Shown here: positions 44,112-55,791 of the stretch, piece after piece | How positions within the stretch are numbered: the first letter of the stretch is position 1 | How the letters are laid out: the number at the start of each line of letters is the position of its first letter | From: an uncultured Gammaproteobacteria bacterium | Lineage (GTDB): Bacteria > Pseudomonadota > Gammaproteobacteria > Pseudomonadales > Azotimanducaceae | Direction: 5' to 3' | Assembly (NCBI GenBank): GCA_913043815.1 | Contig: CAJWNY010000008.1 | Location: 1-55,791, forward strand | DNA: 55,791 bases | Notes under the pieces: model-generated | Told to the model about the DNA's origin: nothing | What the model saw: only the letters and a program-made list of their open reading frames with translations | Database searches by the model: none | Program-made: the position numbers and the translations under genes

Positions 44112-45538
44112 GTTTTTCTTGGCAAACCAAAGGAACGGCTCGAGACCCTAAATCAAGGGTAGGAATAAATAAAAAAAACGAAAGCGCAAGAACGCGCATG
44201 GAAGTATGCAAAGCCCTCAAAAATATTGTTGAAGGCGGCCGAACTATAGATTGGATACGGGCAGAAAAGTCCGAGTGGATCGCAACGCCACTGCATAGAG
44301 AACTGATTTACGGAACAGCTCGTCACTATCTTTCTTTGCAGCAATCCGTAACCGAGTTGCTTAAAAAGCCAATGCGCGACAAAGACAGCGATCTGTTCCA
44401 ACTTTTATTAGTGGGCGCTTACCAACTAAAGTACACCGGTATAGCCAGCTATGCGATTATCAATGAGAGCGTTAACGCGTGTGTTGTATTGGGTAAACCC
44501 TGGGCTAAGGGCGTAGTTAACGCCGTACTCAGACAGTTGCAACGAGCTGCCGAAACAAGCCAACAACATTCTGCTCAAGGTGAAACTTCAGCCGCTGAGC
44601 AAGCACTTGCTGCCGCGACCGCTGATCACCCCGAGTGGCTGAAAGACAAGCTGAAAATACAATACCCTGCCGAATGGCAGACTCTTGTGATTGCCAATAA
44701 TCAGCGCGCGCCTATGACTCTGCGCATTAATACCGCAAAGGTAGAACCGGCTTTTTACAAAGCCAAGCTCAGAGAAAACGATATATCGTTTTCTGAAACT
44801 AGCATGATCGAGACTATCATTCTCGACACCCCACAAAATGCAGAAACACTGCCAAGCTGGTCAGAAGGAGAGGTTGCCGTACAGGATCTCTCGGCCCAGC
44901 TTGCATCACATACGCTCATGACTATGCTGCCTCCACAGATTGCTGAGCCAAGTATCCTAGATGCCTGCGCCGCGCCTGGAGGAAAACTATTTCACCTACA
45001 CGAGCGCTTAAACGCTCGGTTCAAAAACCACAAGTTGTTTGCTTTGGACAACAAAAAAAAACGCTTAAACGAAACTAAGGTCATTGGCAGTCGGTTAGGC
45101 CACAGCGACGACCCCAGATTAACCATGCTGTGCGCGGACGCAACTATGGACGATTGCTGCGGCAATTTACTCTTCGACGCAATCTTGTTGGATGCCCCCT
45201 GTTCCGGCAGTGGCACCATTCGTCGCAACCCGGATATTCGACTATTGCTAAAGTCCGGGCACTTAACTTCCCACCAAGAGGTACAACTAAAGTTATTACA
45301 CAACCTATGGCGCAGGCTAAAAGAGGGGGGTACGCTTCTTTATTCGACCTGTTCTATTTTCGAAGAAGAAAACGATCACGTGATAGAGAAGTTTATCAGT
45401 ACCCAAGCAGGCGCAAAGTCGGTCGCATTGAGTATGAAACATGGACGCACTACCTTACTGGGTTGGCAGTTATTGCCATCGTCAAGAAGTACTGACGGGT
45501 TTTATTACGCTGGTCTGACCAAGGTTAAAGGAACATGA
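44108..45538 (+). CDS. rsmB: 16S rRNA m5C967 methyltransferase RsmB
   Basis: A 476-residue methyltransferase. An NusB-like RNA-binding domain (about 30-150) precedes a Rossmann-fold catalytic domain with DACAAPGGK (285-293), DAPCSGSGT (Cys365) and LYSTCSIF (Cys415, the nucleophile position). The GTG start overlaps the fmt stop; the first 30 residues, basic and polar, are an extension beyond the usual N-terminus, and an internal ATG (residue 31) is an alternative. Confidence 0.93.
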   Translation: MSFSWQTKGTARDPKSRVGINKKNESARTRMEVCKALKNIVEGGRTIDWIRAEKSEWIATPLHRELIYGTARHYLSLQQSVTELLKKPMRDKDSDLFQLLLVGAYQLKYTGIASYAIINESVNACVVLGKPWAKGVVNAVLRQLQRAAETSQQHSAQGETSAAEQALAAATADHPEWLKDKLKIQYPAEWQTLVIANNQRAPMTLRINTAKVEPAFYKAKLRENDISFSETSMIETIILDTPQNAETLPSWSEGEVAVQDLSAQLASHTLMTMLPPQIAEPSILDACAAPGGKLFHLHERLNARFKNHKLFALDNKKKRLNETKVIGSRLGHSDDPRLTMLCADATMDDCCGNLLFDAILLDAPCSGSGTIRRNPDIRLLLKSGHLTSHQEVQLKLLHNLWRRLKEGGTLLYSTCSIFEEENDHVIEKFISTQAGAKSVALSMKHGRTTLLGWQLLPSSRSTDGFYYAGLTKVKGT

Positions 45539-46908
45539 AAATTCTTATTTTGGGCGCCGGACAGGTAGGTGGAACACTGGCTGAAAGCCTAGCTAAAGAA
45601 TCCTTTGATATTACCTTGGTAGATCAAAATAGCGAACGACTTCAAGAATTGGGCAGCCGCCTAGACATCCAAACCGTTGAAGGCTCTGCTTCCCACCCAG
45701 ATGTTTTGCGCAAAGCCGGTGCGGACGATGCCGACATGCTTATTGCCGTGACCTCTAGCGACGAAATCAATATGGTTGCTTGTCAGGTTTGTTACTCGGT
45801 GTTCCGTACACCCATGAAGATTGCGCGGATCCGCTCTTCGGCCTACCTCAGTAAGGAAGGGTTTTTTCACAAAAATCATATGCCCATCGATCGCCTGATT
45901 AATCCGGAACAAGTAGTTACAGACCAAATAAACGAATTGCTTAGCCACCCTGGCGCGCTAGACGTTTTAGACTTTGCCAAAGGCAAAGCCCAACTCGTGG
46001 CAATGCGCGCATATAATGATGGCCCCTTGGTTGGTCACGCATTAAGTTTGCTACGCAAACACATGCCAAAAGTAGATACTCGGGTAGCTGCTATCTTTCG
46101 CCGCGGGCAGTCAATAATGCCCGAGGGCAGAACCGTTATTGAAGCGGATGACGAAGTATTTTTCATCGCTGCCAGAGAACACATTAGCGCCGTTATGGGC
46201 GAGTTGAGAAAGGCAGAACAACCTTACCGGAGAGTGATGATTGTTGGCGGAGGAAATATTGGTGCTCGATTAGCAGCCTCCATTGAAAATGAATACGCAG
46301 TGAAAGTGGTAGAGTACTCAAGACCCCGTGCGATTATACTCGCTGCTCAATTAGATAAAGCTGTCGTAATTCATGGCGACGCAACAGATCGAGATTTATT
46401 ATTAGAAGAGAACATCGAACAATGTGATGCGTTTTGCGCTCTGACCAACGATGATGAGGTTAATATTATGTCCTCGTTAATGGCAAAGAGACTAGGCGTT
46501 AGACAAGTTATCACGCTGATTACTAAGCCTGCCTATGTTGACTTGGTCCAAGGCGGCGAAATAGATGTCGCAATATCCCCACAGCAAGCCACTATTAGTA
46601 CTGTTTTATCCTATGTCCGACGAGCAGATGTGGCCCGTGTGCACAGTTTGCGCCGTGGTGCCGCCGAAGCAATGGAAGCCATTGCCCATGGCGACGCTAA
46701 AAGTTCGAAAGTGGTAGGGCGCAAAATCAGTGAAATTAAGCTGCCGGTGGGTGTGACTATCGGCGCACTTGTCAGAGGAGAGGACGTTCTTATTGCTCAC
46801 GATGATGTCATCGTTACATCCGACGATCATGTGATTTTGTTTATGGTAGACAAGAAGCAAGTTAAAGCGGTTGAGCGTTTGTTCCAAGTTGGATTAACGT
46901 TCTTTTAA
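45535..46908 (+). CDS. trkA: Trk potassium uptake regulatory protein TrkA
   Basis: A 457-residue peripheral membrane protein made of two tandem RCK units, each an NAD-binding Rossmann fold ([10 protein letters not shown] near residue 7 and [10 protein letters not shown] near 239) followed by an RCK-C domain. It gates the TrkH channel. The ATG overlaps the rsmB stop (ATGA), and trkH follows after 19 bases. Confidence 0.95.
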   Translation: MKILILGAGQVGGTLAESLAKESFDITLVDQNSERLQELGSRLDIQTVEGSASHPDVLRKAGADDADMLIAVTSSDEINMVACQVCYSVFRTPMKIARIRSSAYLSKEGFFHKNHMPIDRLINPEQVVTDQINELLSHPGALDVLDFAKGKAQLVAMRAYNDGPLVGHALSLLRKHMPKVDTRVAAIFRRGQSIMPEGRTVIEADDEVFFIAAREHISAVMGELRKAEQPYRRVMIVGGGNIGARLAASIENEYAVKVVEYSRPRAIILAAQLDKAVVIHGDATDRDLLLEENIEQCDAFCALTNDDEVNIMSSLMAKRLGVRQVITLITKPAYVDLVQGGEIDVAISPQQATISTVLSYVRRADVARVHSLRRGAAEAMEAIAHGDAKSSKVVGRKISEIKLPVGVTIGALVRGEDVLIAHDDVIVTSDDHVILFMVDKKQVKAVERLFQVGLTFF

Positions 46909-46927
46909 GTAGGAGCAGCAAAACCTA

Positions 46928-48373
46928 GTGCATCTATCCGTTATCTTTCGAGTCACTGGTACGCTGTTAACTTTTTTTAGCTTCACATTTTTGTTGCCTA
47001 TCTTTGTTGCTTTGGCGTTCGATGAAAGCAATGCCAATACATTTATCACAGCTTTTTTCATAACCCTAATCAGCGGCTTAGTGCTTTGGTTGCCTTTACG
47101 TGGTAACCGAGAGCTCCGGGGCGGTGACGGCTTTTTAATAACAGCTCTGTTTTACATCGGTTTAGGCATCTTCGGGGCAATCCCTTTTTATATTGATCCG
47201 TCCACACAGTTATCTTTTACAGACGCGGCCTTTGAATCGATGTCTGGTTTAACTACTACTGGCGCAACTATTTTAATAGGTCTAGATGATCTACCCAAAT
47301 CCCTGCTCTTTTACCGCCAACTTTTACAATGGTTTGGCGGCATGGGTATCATCGTTCTGGCTGTAGCTATTTTTCCAATGCTGGGTATTGGCGGCATGCA
47401 GTTGTATAGAACAGAGTCTCCAGGGCCAGTAAAAGACAACAAATTAACTCCGAGGATTACCGAGACAGCTAAAGCCCTTTGGTACATTTATCTGGGTTTA
47501 ACGGTTTCGTGCGCGTTGGCTTATTGGGTTGCTGGCATGGATGTTTTTGATGCGATAGGCCATAGTTTTACAACTGTAGCTATTGGCGGTTTTTCTACCC
47601 ACGATGCCAGTATTGGTTTCTTTAACAGCGGCGTGATCGAAGCCGTAGCCTGTCTGTTTATGGTGCTATCCGGGATCAACTTTGGTCTACATTTCTTGGT
47701 TTGGCGACGACGTAACCCATTCCACTATTTTCAAGATTTCGAGGTTCGCGCTTACCTAACGTTTTTGGTGCTCATCGCGGTCGCGGTTTGCAGCATTCTT
47801 TTGACTAATACTCCGGACAGTGTTTCACCTGTTCGCGATGGCATTTTTCACGCTATTTCTATCACCACAACTACTGGATTTGTTACCCAAGACTTCTCCC
47901 AATGGCCCTCAGTGGCGCCAGTAATATTGCTACTGGCCGCGTTCGTCGGCGGGTGTGCCGGTTCTACTGCTGGCGGGATTAAAATGATTAGAGTGGTGAT
48001 GATTTATTTGCAAGGTATGCGCGAAGTAAAACGGCTCATTCATCCAAATGGCGTTTTCCCGATTAAGCTTGGCAAAAATGCGGTGCCCGATAGGTTGATT
48101 GAAGCTGTCTGGAGTTTCTTCAGCGTTTACGTATTACTGTTTTTGTTCTCGGTGACGGTGATTATGGCCTCGAGTGATTTAGATTTTTTGACCGCTTTTT
48201 CAGCGGTCGGCGCTAGCCTCAATAATCTCGGCCCCGGGCTTGGTGAGGTCGCAATAAACTATTCCGGGCTAGACGCCGATGTGAAGTGGGTGTTGATGTT
48301 TAATATGATGCTGGGACGCTTAGAGATTTTCACGCTCTTGGTACTACTTACACCTGCTTATTGGCGTCGGTAG
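46928..48373 (+). CDS. trkH: Trk potassium transporter subunit TrkH
   Basis: A 481-residue potassium channel subunit with four repeated M1-P-M2 units. Filter loops are seen in [32 protein letters not shown] and LNNLGPGLG. The start is GTG at 46928 with AGGAG about 12 bases upstream. Its last 16 bases overlap, in the convergent direction, the end of the acyltransferase gene. Confidence 0.94.
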   Translation: MHLSVIFRVTGTLLTFFSFTFLLPIFVALAFDESNANTFITAFFITLISGLVLWLPLRGNRELRGGDGFLITALFYIGLGIFGAIPFYIDPSTQLSFTDAAFESMSGLTTTGATILIGLDDLPKSLLFYRQLLQWFGGMGIIVLAVAIFPMLGIGGMQLYRTESPGPVKDNKLTPRITETAKALWYIYLGLTVSCALAYWVAGMDVFDAIGHSFTTVAIGGFSTHDASIGFFNSGVIEAVACLFMVLSGINFGLHFLVWRRRNPFHYFQDFEVRAYLTFLVLIAVAVCSILLTNTPDSVSPVRDGIFHAISITTTTGFVTQDFSQWPSVAPVILLLAAFVGGCAGSTAGGIKMIRVVMIYLQGMREVKRLIHPNGVFPIKLGKNAVPDRLIEAVWSFFSVYVLLFLFSVTVIMASSDLDFLTAFSAVGASLNNLGPGLGEVAINYSGLDADVKWVLMFNMMLGRLEIFTLLVLLTPAYWRR

Positions 48374-49299
48374 ATATCCTCTTTATCAGGTCCTAAACGG
48401 CGAAAGCGCTTATAGGACCACTGGTACTGGGCTAAGTCTTTTTCTGCAATCTTTTGCACACTGTTGTTTAGCGCGGCGGCATAAACCTCATCGTCTGAAC
48501 TTGATATCCCCGACTCAGGTAGCTCAAAGGAAATGTTGTAACCAATACCGTTGCGGTCGATTGTTCTCCATGCGCTGGCCATAATTATTTTTGGATTACC
48601 TACTTTCGCGATTCTTTTTGCTAGAGACATTGTTAACGCATCTTGACCAAAGAATTTGCTCATGACGCCACGGCCATCTCCAGTGGGCACTTGGTCAGGA
48701 AGTAGCACGACCACATGGCCCTTTTTCATGCCTCTTACCAAGCCGCGCAAACCCGAGGCTGTTGTTGGAAACAATGTAGCGCCTTGGCGCTCTCGTGCTT
48801 GAAGAATAATTGGTTCTAAAGCGGATAATTTTGGCGGCGTGTAAAGGGCACTAACAGCATAGTCGCTGCCTAAATATAAACTCATAAACTCCCAGCAACC
48901 AAAGTGTGGCATTAGCAGCAATACTCCATTGCCCTCTGTCCAAGCCTCGCGTAACAAATCTTCACCCTGAACGCTGACGATTTGGGCCATCAATTCTTCG
49001 ATAGGCCTATGCAATAGGTGCGCAAACTCAATCGGTAACAGAATGGTCTGCGCAAGAGATTGGAAGACAATTTGGGCCCGTTCTTGGGGAGGGTGGTGAG
49101 GCAGACTATGATCAACATTAATTTTGCTGATTCGATAGGAAGCAACATTGAAAAAAATCATAACGTACGCAAGGCCATGGCCAACAGCTAAACCCCAACG
49201 TTGCGGAATAAAACTAAGTAGCCAAAAGGTCGACCTAAAAAAGGTAACCAAATAATTTCTCCAACAAGCTAATAGGGAGGCCAAAAATAGGGCGTTCAA
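48358..49299 (-). CDS. LpxL/HtrB-type lipid A acyltransferase
   Basis: A 313-residue membrane-associated acyltransferase of the lauroyl/myristoyl family that completes lipid A. The catalytic H-x4-E motif is His132-FGCW-Glu137, and the later block LLPDQVPTGDGRGV matches the family. A hydrophobic N-terminal helix (about 35-52) anchors it. The start TTG at 49299 is 11 bases after the tag stop and has no clear ribosome site, so coupling to tag is likely; later TTG codons are possible. Which acyl chain it transfers cannot be told. Confidence 0.85.
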   Translation of the reverse strand: MNALFLASLLACWRNYLVTFFRSTFWLLSFIPQRWGLAVGHGLAYVMIFFNVASYRISKINVDHSLPHHPPQERAQIVFQSLAQTILLPIEFAHLLHRPIEELMAQIVSVQGEDLLREAWTEGNGVLLLMPHFGCWEFMSLYLGSDYAVSALYTPPKLSALEPIILQARERQGATLFPTTASGLRGLVRGMKKGHVVVLLPDQVPTGDGRGVMSKFFGQDALTMSLAKRIAKVGNPKIIMASAWRTIDRNGIGYNISFELPESGISSSDDEVYAAALNNSVQKIAEKDLAQYQWSYKRFRRLGPDKEDIYRRQ

Positions 49300-49310
49300 C
49301 GGGAATGATG

Positions 49311-49943
49311 TTAATTTTTTGCTAAAGCCGTCTTAAGCAGTTTCTGGCAATTTATATGTCGCCAGCAGCGTGGATGGTGATCATTGACCATGCCGGCGCT
49401 TTGCATAAAGGCATAACAAATTGTCGGGCCAACAAAGCGAAAACCCTTTGCCTTCAAAGCCTTCGACATTAAGTTTGACTCGTCAGTCTGGGCTGGGACA
49501 TCACAAGCTTTACGGGTAAGCAGCTCAGGCGGAGCAAACTGCCAAAGAAAACCGCTAAAGTCATCAATATCTAAAGCACATTGCGCATTGCCGATCATCG
49601 CGTTTAGCTTGCCGCGATGGCGAATAATGCCCGCATCCATAAGCCAAGACTTAACATCATCTGCGCTTGCGACCGCCAATTTAGACATATCAAAACCGAA
49701 AAACAACTTATGCATATGCTCGCGTTTAGTTAAAACGGTAATCCATGACAGCCCGGCTTGCATGCCCTCTAAGACGAGTAGCTTAAACAGAGCTCCGGGG
49801 TCTTTAAGAGGCACGCCCCATTCTTGGTCATGATAGTCTTCATACAAGTCGCTGCCCTCGCACCAGTTGCAACGATATTTGTTTATCGAGGCATGTTTAG
49901 ATGTTTTAGTGAGGCCATCTTTAGAAGAATCTCGGACAGTCAT
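49311..49943 (-). CDS. tag: DNA-3-methyladenine glycosylase I
   Basis: A 210-residue helix-hairpin-helix glycosylase removing 3-methyladenine. The zinc site is Cys25, His38, His189 and Cys193 (RCNWCEG, YHDQEWG, NDHHPRC), and the substrate pocket block AGLSWITVLTKRE is intact. The ATG at 49943 has GAG at 7 bases; the frame extends to a TTG ten codons upstream. The glyQ-glyS genes usually found between tag and gyrB are missing here. An inverted repeat TGCCGCA/TGCGGCA at 49966-49981 lies just upstream. Confidence 0.92.
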   Translation of the reverse strand: MTVRDSSKDGLTKTSKHASINKYRCNWCEGSDLYEDYHDQEWGVPLKDPGALFKLLVLEGMQAGLSWITVLTKREHMHKLFFGFDMSKLAVASADDVKSWLMDAGIIRHRGKLNAMIGNAQCALDIDDFSGFLWQFAPPELLTRKACDVPAQTDESNLMSKALKAKGFRFVGPTICYAFMQSAGMVNDHHPRCWRHINCQKLLKTALAKN

Positions 49944-50027
49944 AAATAGCTCTAAAACAGTGTTTTGCCGCAAATGCGGCAGATACCCTCGAGCTGGAAT
50001 GCTCCGGGCACCGTTATTGAAATTACG

Positions 50028-52532
<2,505 letters not shown>

Positions 52533-52545
52533 CTATATATCAGAG

Positions 52546-53640
52546 CTATTTCAGGTTCAGGGCACCCTGTTTCACGTGGAACACTCTTGTTTCTTCTAGG
52601 CCTTTATGTTTCAACAATTCTGATGGCGTATCTGTAGTCGTCGCAATCACCTGACAATCAAGTGACATTAACGCCTTAAGAAAGCTTTGCCTGCGTTCAT
52701 CATCCAATTCTGCGCCAAAGTCATCGATCAGTATAACCGGCTTTTTGTTATATACCTTTGCAAAAAGGGCGGCATTGGCAAGAATCGCGGCACTAGCAAT
52801 AACTTTTGCCTGACCCCTAGAGGCAGTATCTCTTGCAATTGAGTCTTCAAGCTTGAACTCTAAATCGGCACGGTGGGGGCCATAGTGACTGACGCCAGAC
52901 CTTATATCACGACTAAACGCTGTGGTCAGCTTCCGCCTGCCCTCCGCCTCGCTAGTCCCATAACCTCCGTCAAGGTAGCTTAAAGTACAAGATATTTCTG
53001 GATCGAGTAAATACAACATTTCCTTAAAATGTGGATTCATCTCTGCAAGAAACGCATGCCGCCAATTGCTTATCTGCACACCACCGGTTATCAATTGTTC
53101 CGCCCAAGGGTCCTCTTCAAATGAACTATTATGATTGGCTTTCATCCACGCTGCCCTCTGAATAAGCACTCGTTTGTAGCGTCTAGAGACACCGAGGTAA
53201 CGGTGTTCCACGTGAAACAAACCCCAATCTAGAAACTCTCTCCTAGCGTTGGGGCCGTCCAGAATAAGATCGATAACGCCTGGTAACAGAACCTGCACAG
53301 GCAAGAGCCTCGCCAGATCAGAAGATCGTTTAACGCTTTCACCATCAATGCGAAGTACCGACGTGCCGTTCAACGATTTTGCAACAGCGAGCGACCGTGT
53401 GCGACCAGAGTCACTGCCCACTTCGGCCCTAACACAAGCTTCCTTACTATCGGTTTTTACGATGTTTTTTAGCTTTGTCGTACGAAAAGATCGGCTACGA
53501 GCAATCAGATATATAGCCTCTAATAGCGCCGTCTTGCCTGCACCGTTGGCACCATAAATTAAATTGAAACCTGCGCCAAGATTAAGTGTGATTTCATCTA
53601 TATTACGAAAAGCGTACGCACTGACGCTTAGTAGATGCAA
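52546..53640 (-). CDS. recF: DNA replication and repair protein RecF
   Basis: A 364-residue SMC-like ATPase that loads RecA at gaps. Walker A is GANGAGKT (30-37), the signature region RGQAKV lies near 277, and Walker B is ILIDDFGAELD. The start TTG at 53640 has AGGA 6 bases upstream and is the only option. Two parS sites are embedded in its coding sequence. Confidence 0.94.
   Translation of the reverse strand: MHLLSVSAYAFRNIDEITLNLGAGFNLIYGANGAGKTALLEAIYLIARSRSFRTTKLKNIVKTDSKEACVRAEVGSDSGRTRSLAVAKSLNGTSVLRIDGESVKRSSDLARLLPVQVLLPGVIDLILDGPNARREFLDWGLFHVEHRYLGVSRRYKRVLIQRAAWMKANHNSSFEEDPWAEQLITGGVQISNWRHAFLAEMNPHFKEMLYLLDPEISCTLSYLDGGYGTSEAEGRRKLTTAFSRDIRSGVSHYGPHRADLEFKLEDSIARDTASRGQAKVIASAAILANAALFAKVYNKKPVILIDDFGAELDDERRQSFLKALMSLDCQVIATTTDTPSELLKHKGLEETRVFHVKQGALNLK
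52568..52583 (+). other. parS centromere site 1
   Basis: TGTTTCACGTGGAACA, identical to the bacterial ParB-binding parS consensus read on the opposite strand. It lies near the 3' end of recF, beside the origin. Established knowledge: ParB-CTP clamps load at such sites to organise segregation. Confidence 0.93.
53204..53219 (+). other. parS centromere site 2
   Basis: TGTTCCACGTGAAACA, an exact parS consensus in the orientation opposite to site 1, 636 bases away in the same gene. No further copy was noticed in the window. Confidence 0.93.
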
Positions 53641-53678
53641 AACAGTCCTGTTTTAAAAAACCTAATGGACAAAACCTA

Positions 53679-54785
53679 CTAGAGTCTCATCGGCATAACT
53701 ACGTATAAAGCGCCTTCTTTGGAAGGATCTTCCAGCAACGCTGAACTATTTGCGTCCGACACGCTTATTTGTACGTCATCTCCCAAAAGCACACCCAACA
53801 CGTCTAATAAGTAACTCACGTTGAAACCGATTTCCAACTGCTCACCATCAAACTGCACAGGCACGGTTTCCTCGGCCTCGTCCTGCTCAGGGTTATTAGC
53901 CTTAATGGTCATTTGATCATCTGCGATAACAAGACGAACACCTCGATACTTTTCGTTCGATAGTATCGATGCGCGCTGAAAGCCCTGTCGTAGCGTATTT
54001 CTATCGCCTGATATCGTTCTGGAAGCATCCTTCGGCACAACCTTGTCGTAATCGGGAAATTGGCCATCAACTAATTTAGTTGTAAGCGTAAAGGCGCCCT
54101 TGGTTACCCTAAGGTGATTAGTTCCAAGCTGAAGCTTTAATTCTTCATCTTCCTCGTCTAACAAACGGCTGAGCTCTAACACCGCCTTTCTCGGCACAAT
54201 TGCTTGCTTACGCGATTCTATCGCCTTTTCAGGTGAGCAGGGCTTAGTAGACATCGCCATACGATGGCCGTCGGTAGCGACCGCCCGAATGTAGTCATTG
54301 CCAATTTCTAACAGCATTCCGTTTAAGAACACTCTTACGTCTTGCTGTGCCATTGCAAAAGATACTTGATCGATTAATCCAGCCAACGCTGTCGGTTCTA
54401 AGGGTACAAGAATATCGGCATCGCCACCTTCCACTTTAGGAAAGTCGCTTGCGGGCAGAGTTGCTAATGTAAACCGGCTCCTGCCGCTACGAATAGTTAC
54501 CCTATCCCCCTCAACTGACAGAGAAACCTCAGCCCCGTCTGGCAATGAACGCCATATATCCGCTAACTTTCTCGCTGGAATAGTTACTTCCCCAACTTCC
54601 TGAACTTCAACATTGCAATGAGCAACCATTTCAACTTCTAAGTCGGTACCAGTTAGAGATATCCCGTTTTCTCCTGCCTGAACAAGGAGGTTAGACAAAA
54701 CAGGCAGTGTTTGACGGCGTTCCACCACACCCGTCACCAACAGAAGTGGTTTTAACAATTGCTCTCTTTGCAGTGTGAATCTCAT
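53679..54785 (-). CDS. dnaN: DNA polymerase III beta sliding clamp
   Basis: A 368-residue clamp subunit with three repeated domains. Characteristic blocks are LPVLSNLLVQ, TDLEVEM, ATDGHRMA and the C-terminal YVVMPMRL. The ATG at 54785 is preceded by GCGAGG at 7 bases. It begins 10 bases after the dnaA stop, the standard dnaA-dnaN-recF order. Confidence 0.97.
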   Translation of the reverse strand: MRFTLQREQLLKPLLLVTGVVERRQTLPVLSNLLVQAGENGISLTGTDLEVEMVAHCNVEVQEVGEVTIPARKLADIWRSLPDGAEVSLSVEGDRVTIRSGRSRFTLATLPASDFPKVEGGDADILVPLEPTALAGLIDQVSFAMAQQDVRVFLNGMLLEIGNDYIRAVATDGHRMAMSTKPCSPEKAIESRKQAIVPRKAVLELSRLLDEEDEELKLQLGTNHLRVTKGAFTLTTKLVDGQFPDYDKVVPKDASRTISGDRNTLRQGFQRASILSNEKYRGVRLVIADDQMTIKANNPEQDEAEETVPVQFDGEQLEIGFNVSYLLDVLGVLLGDDVQISVSDANSSALLEDPSKEGALYVVMPMRL

Positions 54786-54795
54786 TTTGGCCTCG

Positions 54796-55791
54796 CTAAC
54801 CCGATAAAAGTCGTGACAAATTTTTGTAATCTTCAGCTATATCTAGAGACGTAACTCTCAGCTCTACAATCTTCCTACAAGCATGCAAAACGGTTGTATG
54901 GTCTCTACCTCCAAATGCATCTCCGATCTCTGGTAACGAATGGTTAGTTAATTCTTTTGCTAGCGCCATGGCCAACTGCCTTGGTCTGGCTATTGATCTG
55001 TTGCGGCGCTTTGAAAGTAAATCGCCGATCTTAATATTAAAATATTCTGCAGTTGTGCGTTGAATATTATCAATTGAAATCTGTCTATCTTGGATCGCAA
55101 ACAAATCGCGCAAGGCGCGACGCACTTGCTCTATCGAGATACGGGTACCGGTAAATCTAGCGTTAGCAATCACCCGTCTCAGCGCACCTTCTAACTCGCG
55201 AACGTTAGACCGAATGCGCTCAGCTATAAAAAAAGCTACTTCCTGGTCTAACGCAACCTCGTCTGCTTCTGCTTTTTTCATTAGTATCGCAACACGTGTT
55301 TCTAAATCTGGTGCCTCGACTTCTACTGTGAGACCCCATACAAAACGAGACTTTAACCTGTCTTCTAAACCATCGATTTCACGAGGGTATTTATCACTGG
55401 TTAAAATCATCTGAGCACCACGCTCAAGCAATGAGTTAAACAAGTGAAAAAATTCTTCTTGGGACCTTAATTTTTTCGCAAAGAACTGAATGTCATCTAT
55501 CAACAGGGCATCTATAGAGCGATAATACTGCATAAAGTCCAGCATAGTACCTGTTTGTAGCGCCTTTACCATGTCTTGTACAAACCGCTGAGAGTGCAGA
55601 TAGAGCACATTTGCCTCAGGTTTTATGCGTAAAATCTCGTTACCTACCGCTTGCATAAGGTGTGTCTTCCCCAGACCAACACCGCCATACATCAAAAGAG
55701 GATTGTAAGATTTTCCTGAATTATTAGCCACCTGAGACGCGGCGGCTTTAGCCATTTCGTTTGATTTACCTTCAACGAACGTGTCAAAAGT
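54796..55791 (-). CDS. dnaA: Chromosomal replication initiator DnaA (N-terminus beyond window)
   Basis: 332 residues of DnaA; the frame is still open at the right edge, so the N-terminal DnaB/DiaA-binding and linker domains lie outside. The AAA+ domain shows [10 protein letters not shown], Walker [11 protein letters not shown] and Walker [10 protein letters not shown]; the C-terminal DNA-binding domain carries the signature [14 protein letters not shown]. The gene is ordinary in what can be seen. oriC is probably upstream, outside the window. Confidence 0.97.
   Translation of the reverse strand, partial: TFDTFVEGKSNEMAKAAASQVANNSGKSYNPLLMYGGVGLGKTHLMQAVGNEILRIKPEANVLYLHSQRFVQDMVKALQTGTMLDFMQYYRSIDALLIDDIQFFAKKLRSQEEFFHLFNSLLERGAQMILTSDKYPREIDGLEDRLKSRFVWGLTVEVEAPDLETRVAILMKKAEADEVALDQEVAFFIAERIRSNVRELEGALRRVIANARFTGTRISIEQVRRALRDLFAIQDRQISIDNIQRTTAEYFNIKIGDLLSKRRNRSIARPRQLAMALAKELTNHSLPEIGDAFGGRDHTTVLHACRKIVELRVTSLDIAEDYKNLSRLLSG

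Noticed and set aside
49966-49981. Inverted repeat TGCCGCA/TGCGGCA as a terminator after gyrB
   Set aside because: On the minus strand it is followed by AAAAC, not by a U-tract, so it is not a typical intrinsic terminator; its role is unclear.

Overview
The window looks like the replication-origin side of a marine aerobic gammaproteobacterial chromosome, related to Pseudomonadales/Cellvibrionales. The lineage call is an inference from gene order and family content. From the right edge leftwards it carries dnaA (cut by the window edge), dnaN, recF, gyrB, tag, an LpxL-type acyltransferase, trkH, trkA, rsmB, fmt, def, then purE, tsaC, aroE and yheV. Two perfect parS sites lie inside recF, which fits chromosome partitioning near oriC.

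Layout. (1) 1-17.5 kb is a metabolic patchwork: ubiK, a TorF-type porin, a pseudoazurin-like cupredoxin, isovaleryl-CoA dehydrogenase, carbonic anhydrase, a class III aminotransferase, an SDR, alanine racemase, a diheme cytochrome c, esterase, peptidase and LLM oxidoreductase genes, and tesB. (2) 17.6-22.7 kb holds a two-domain lipoprotein (pectin acetylesterase/Notum-like plus metallo-beta-lactamase), arfB, dsbA and a cytochrome c4. (3) 23-26.9 kb holds engB, polA and a DUF2782 protein. (4) 27.1-37.1 kb is a cytochrome c oxidase region: ctaC (CuA subunit fused to a cytochrome c domain), ctaD, ctaG and ctaE, ended by a terminator. Beyond it lies an assembly run of SURF1, a SCO-like protein, ctaA, ctaB, SCO and an EgtB-like gene. 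(5) 37.6-48.4 kb is housekeeping, interrupted between aroE and tsaC by a 2.2 kb insert with a selenoprotein gene. (6) 48.4-55.8 kb is the origin block.

The most important observation is at 39538-40140. One reading frame encodes an exported peroxiredoxin-like protein whose redox motif is W-U-P-F-C, with an in-frame UGA at codon 81. A stem-loop with the geometry of a bacterial SECIS starts 12 nt after the UGA. A standard gene caller would split this gene into two fragments. A four-helix membrane protein of unknown function follows it. Other points of interest are the esterase/metallo-beta-lactamase fusion, a likely AUU start codon for tesB, a possible FNR/Anr-type promoter driving a roughly 60-nt RNA, an EgtB-like gene without egtD, and a broken reading frame where dprA/lysM usually lie.

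No tRNA, rRNA, CRISPR array, insertion sequence or prophage was recognised. Several genes appear to use TTG starts. Where I moved a start downstream or upstream, the reason is given in the entry.
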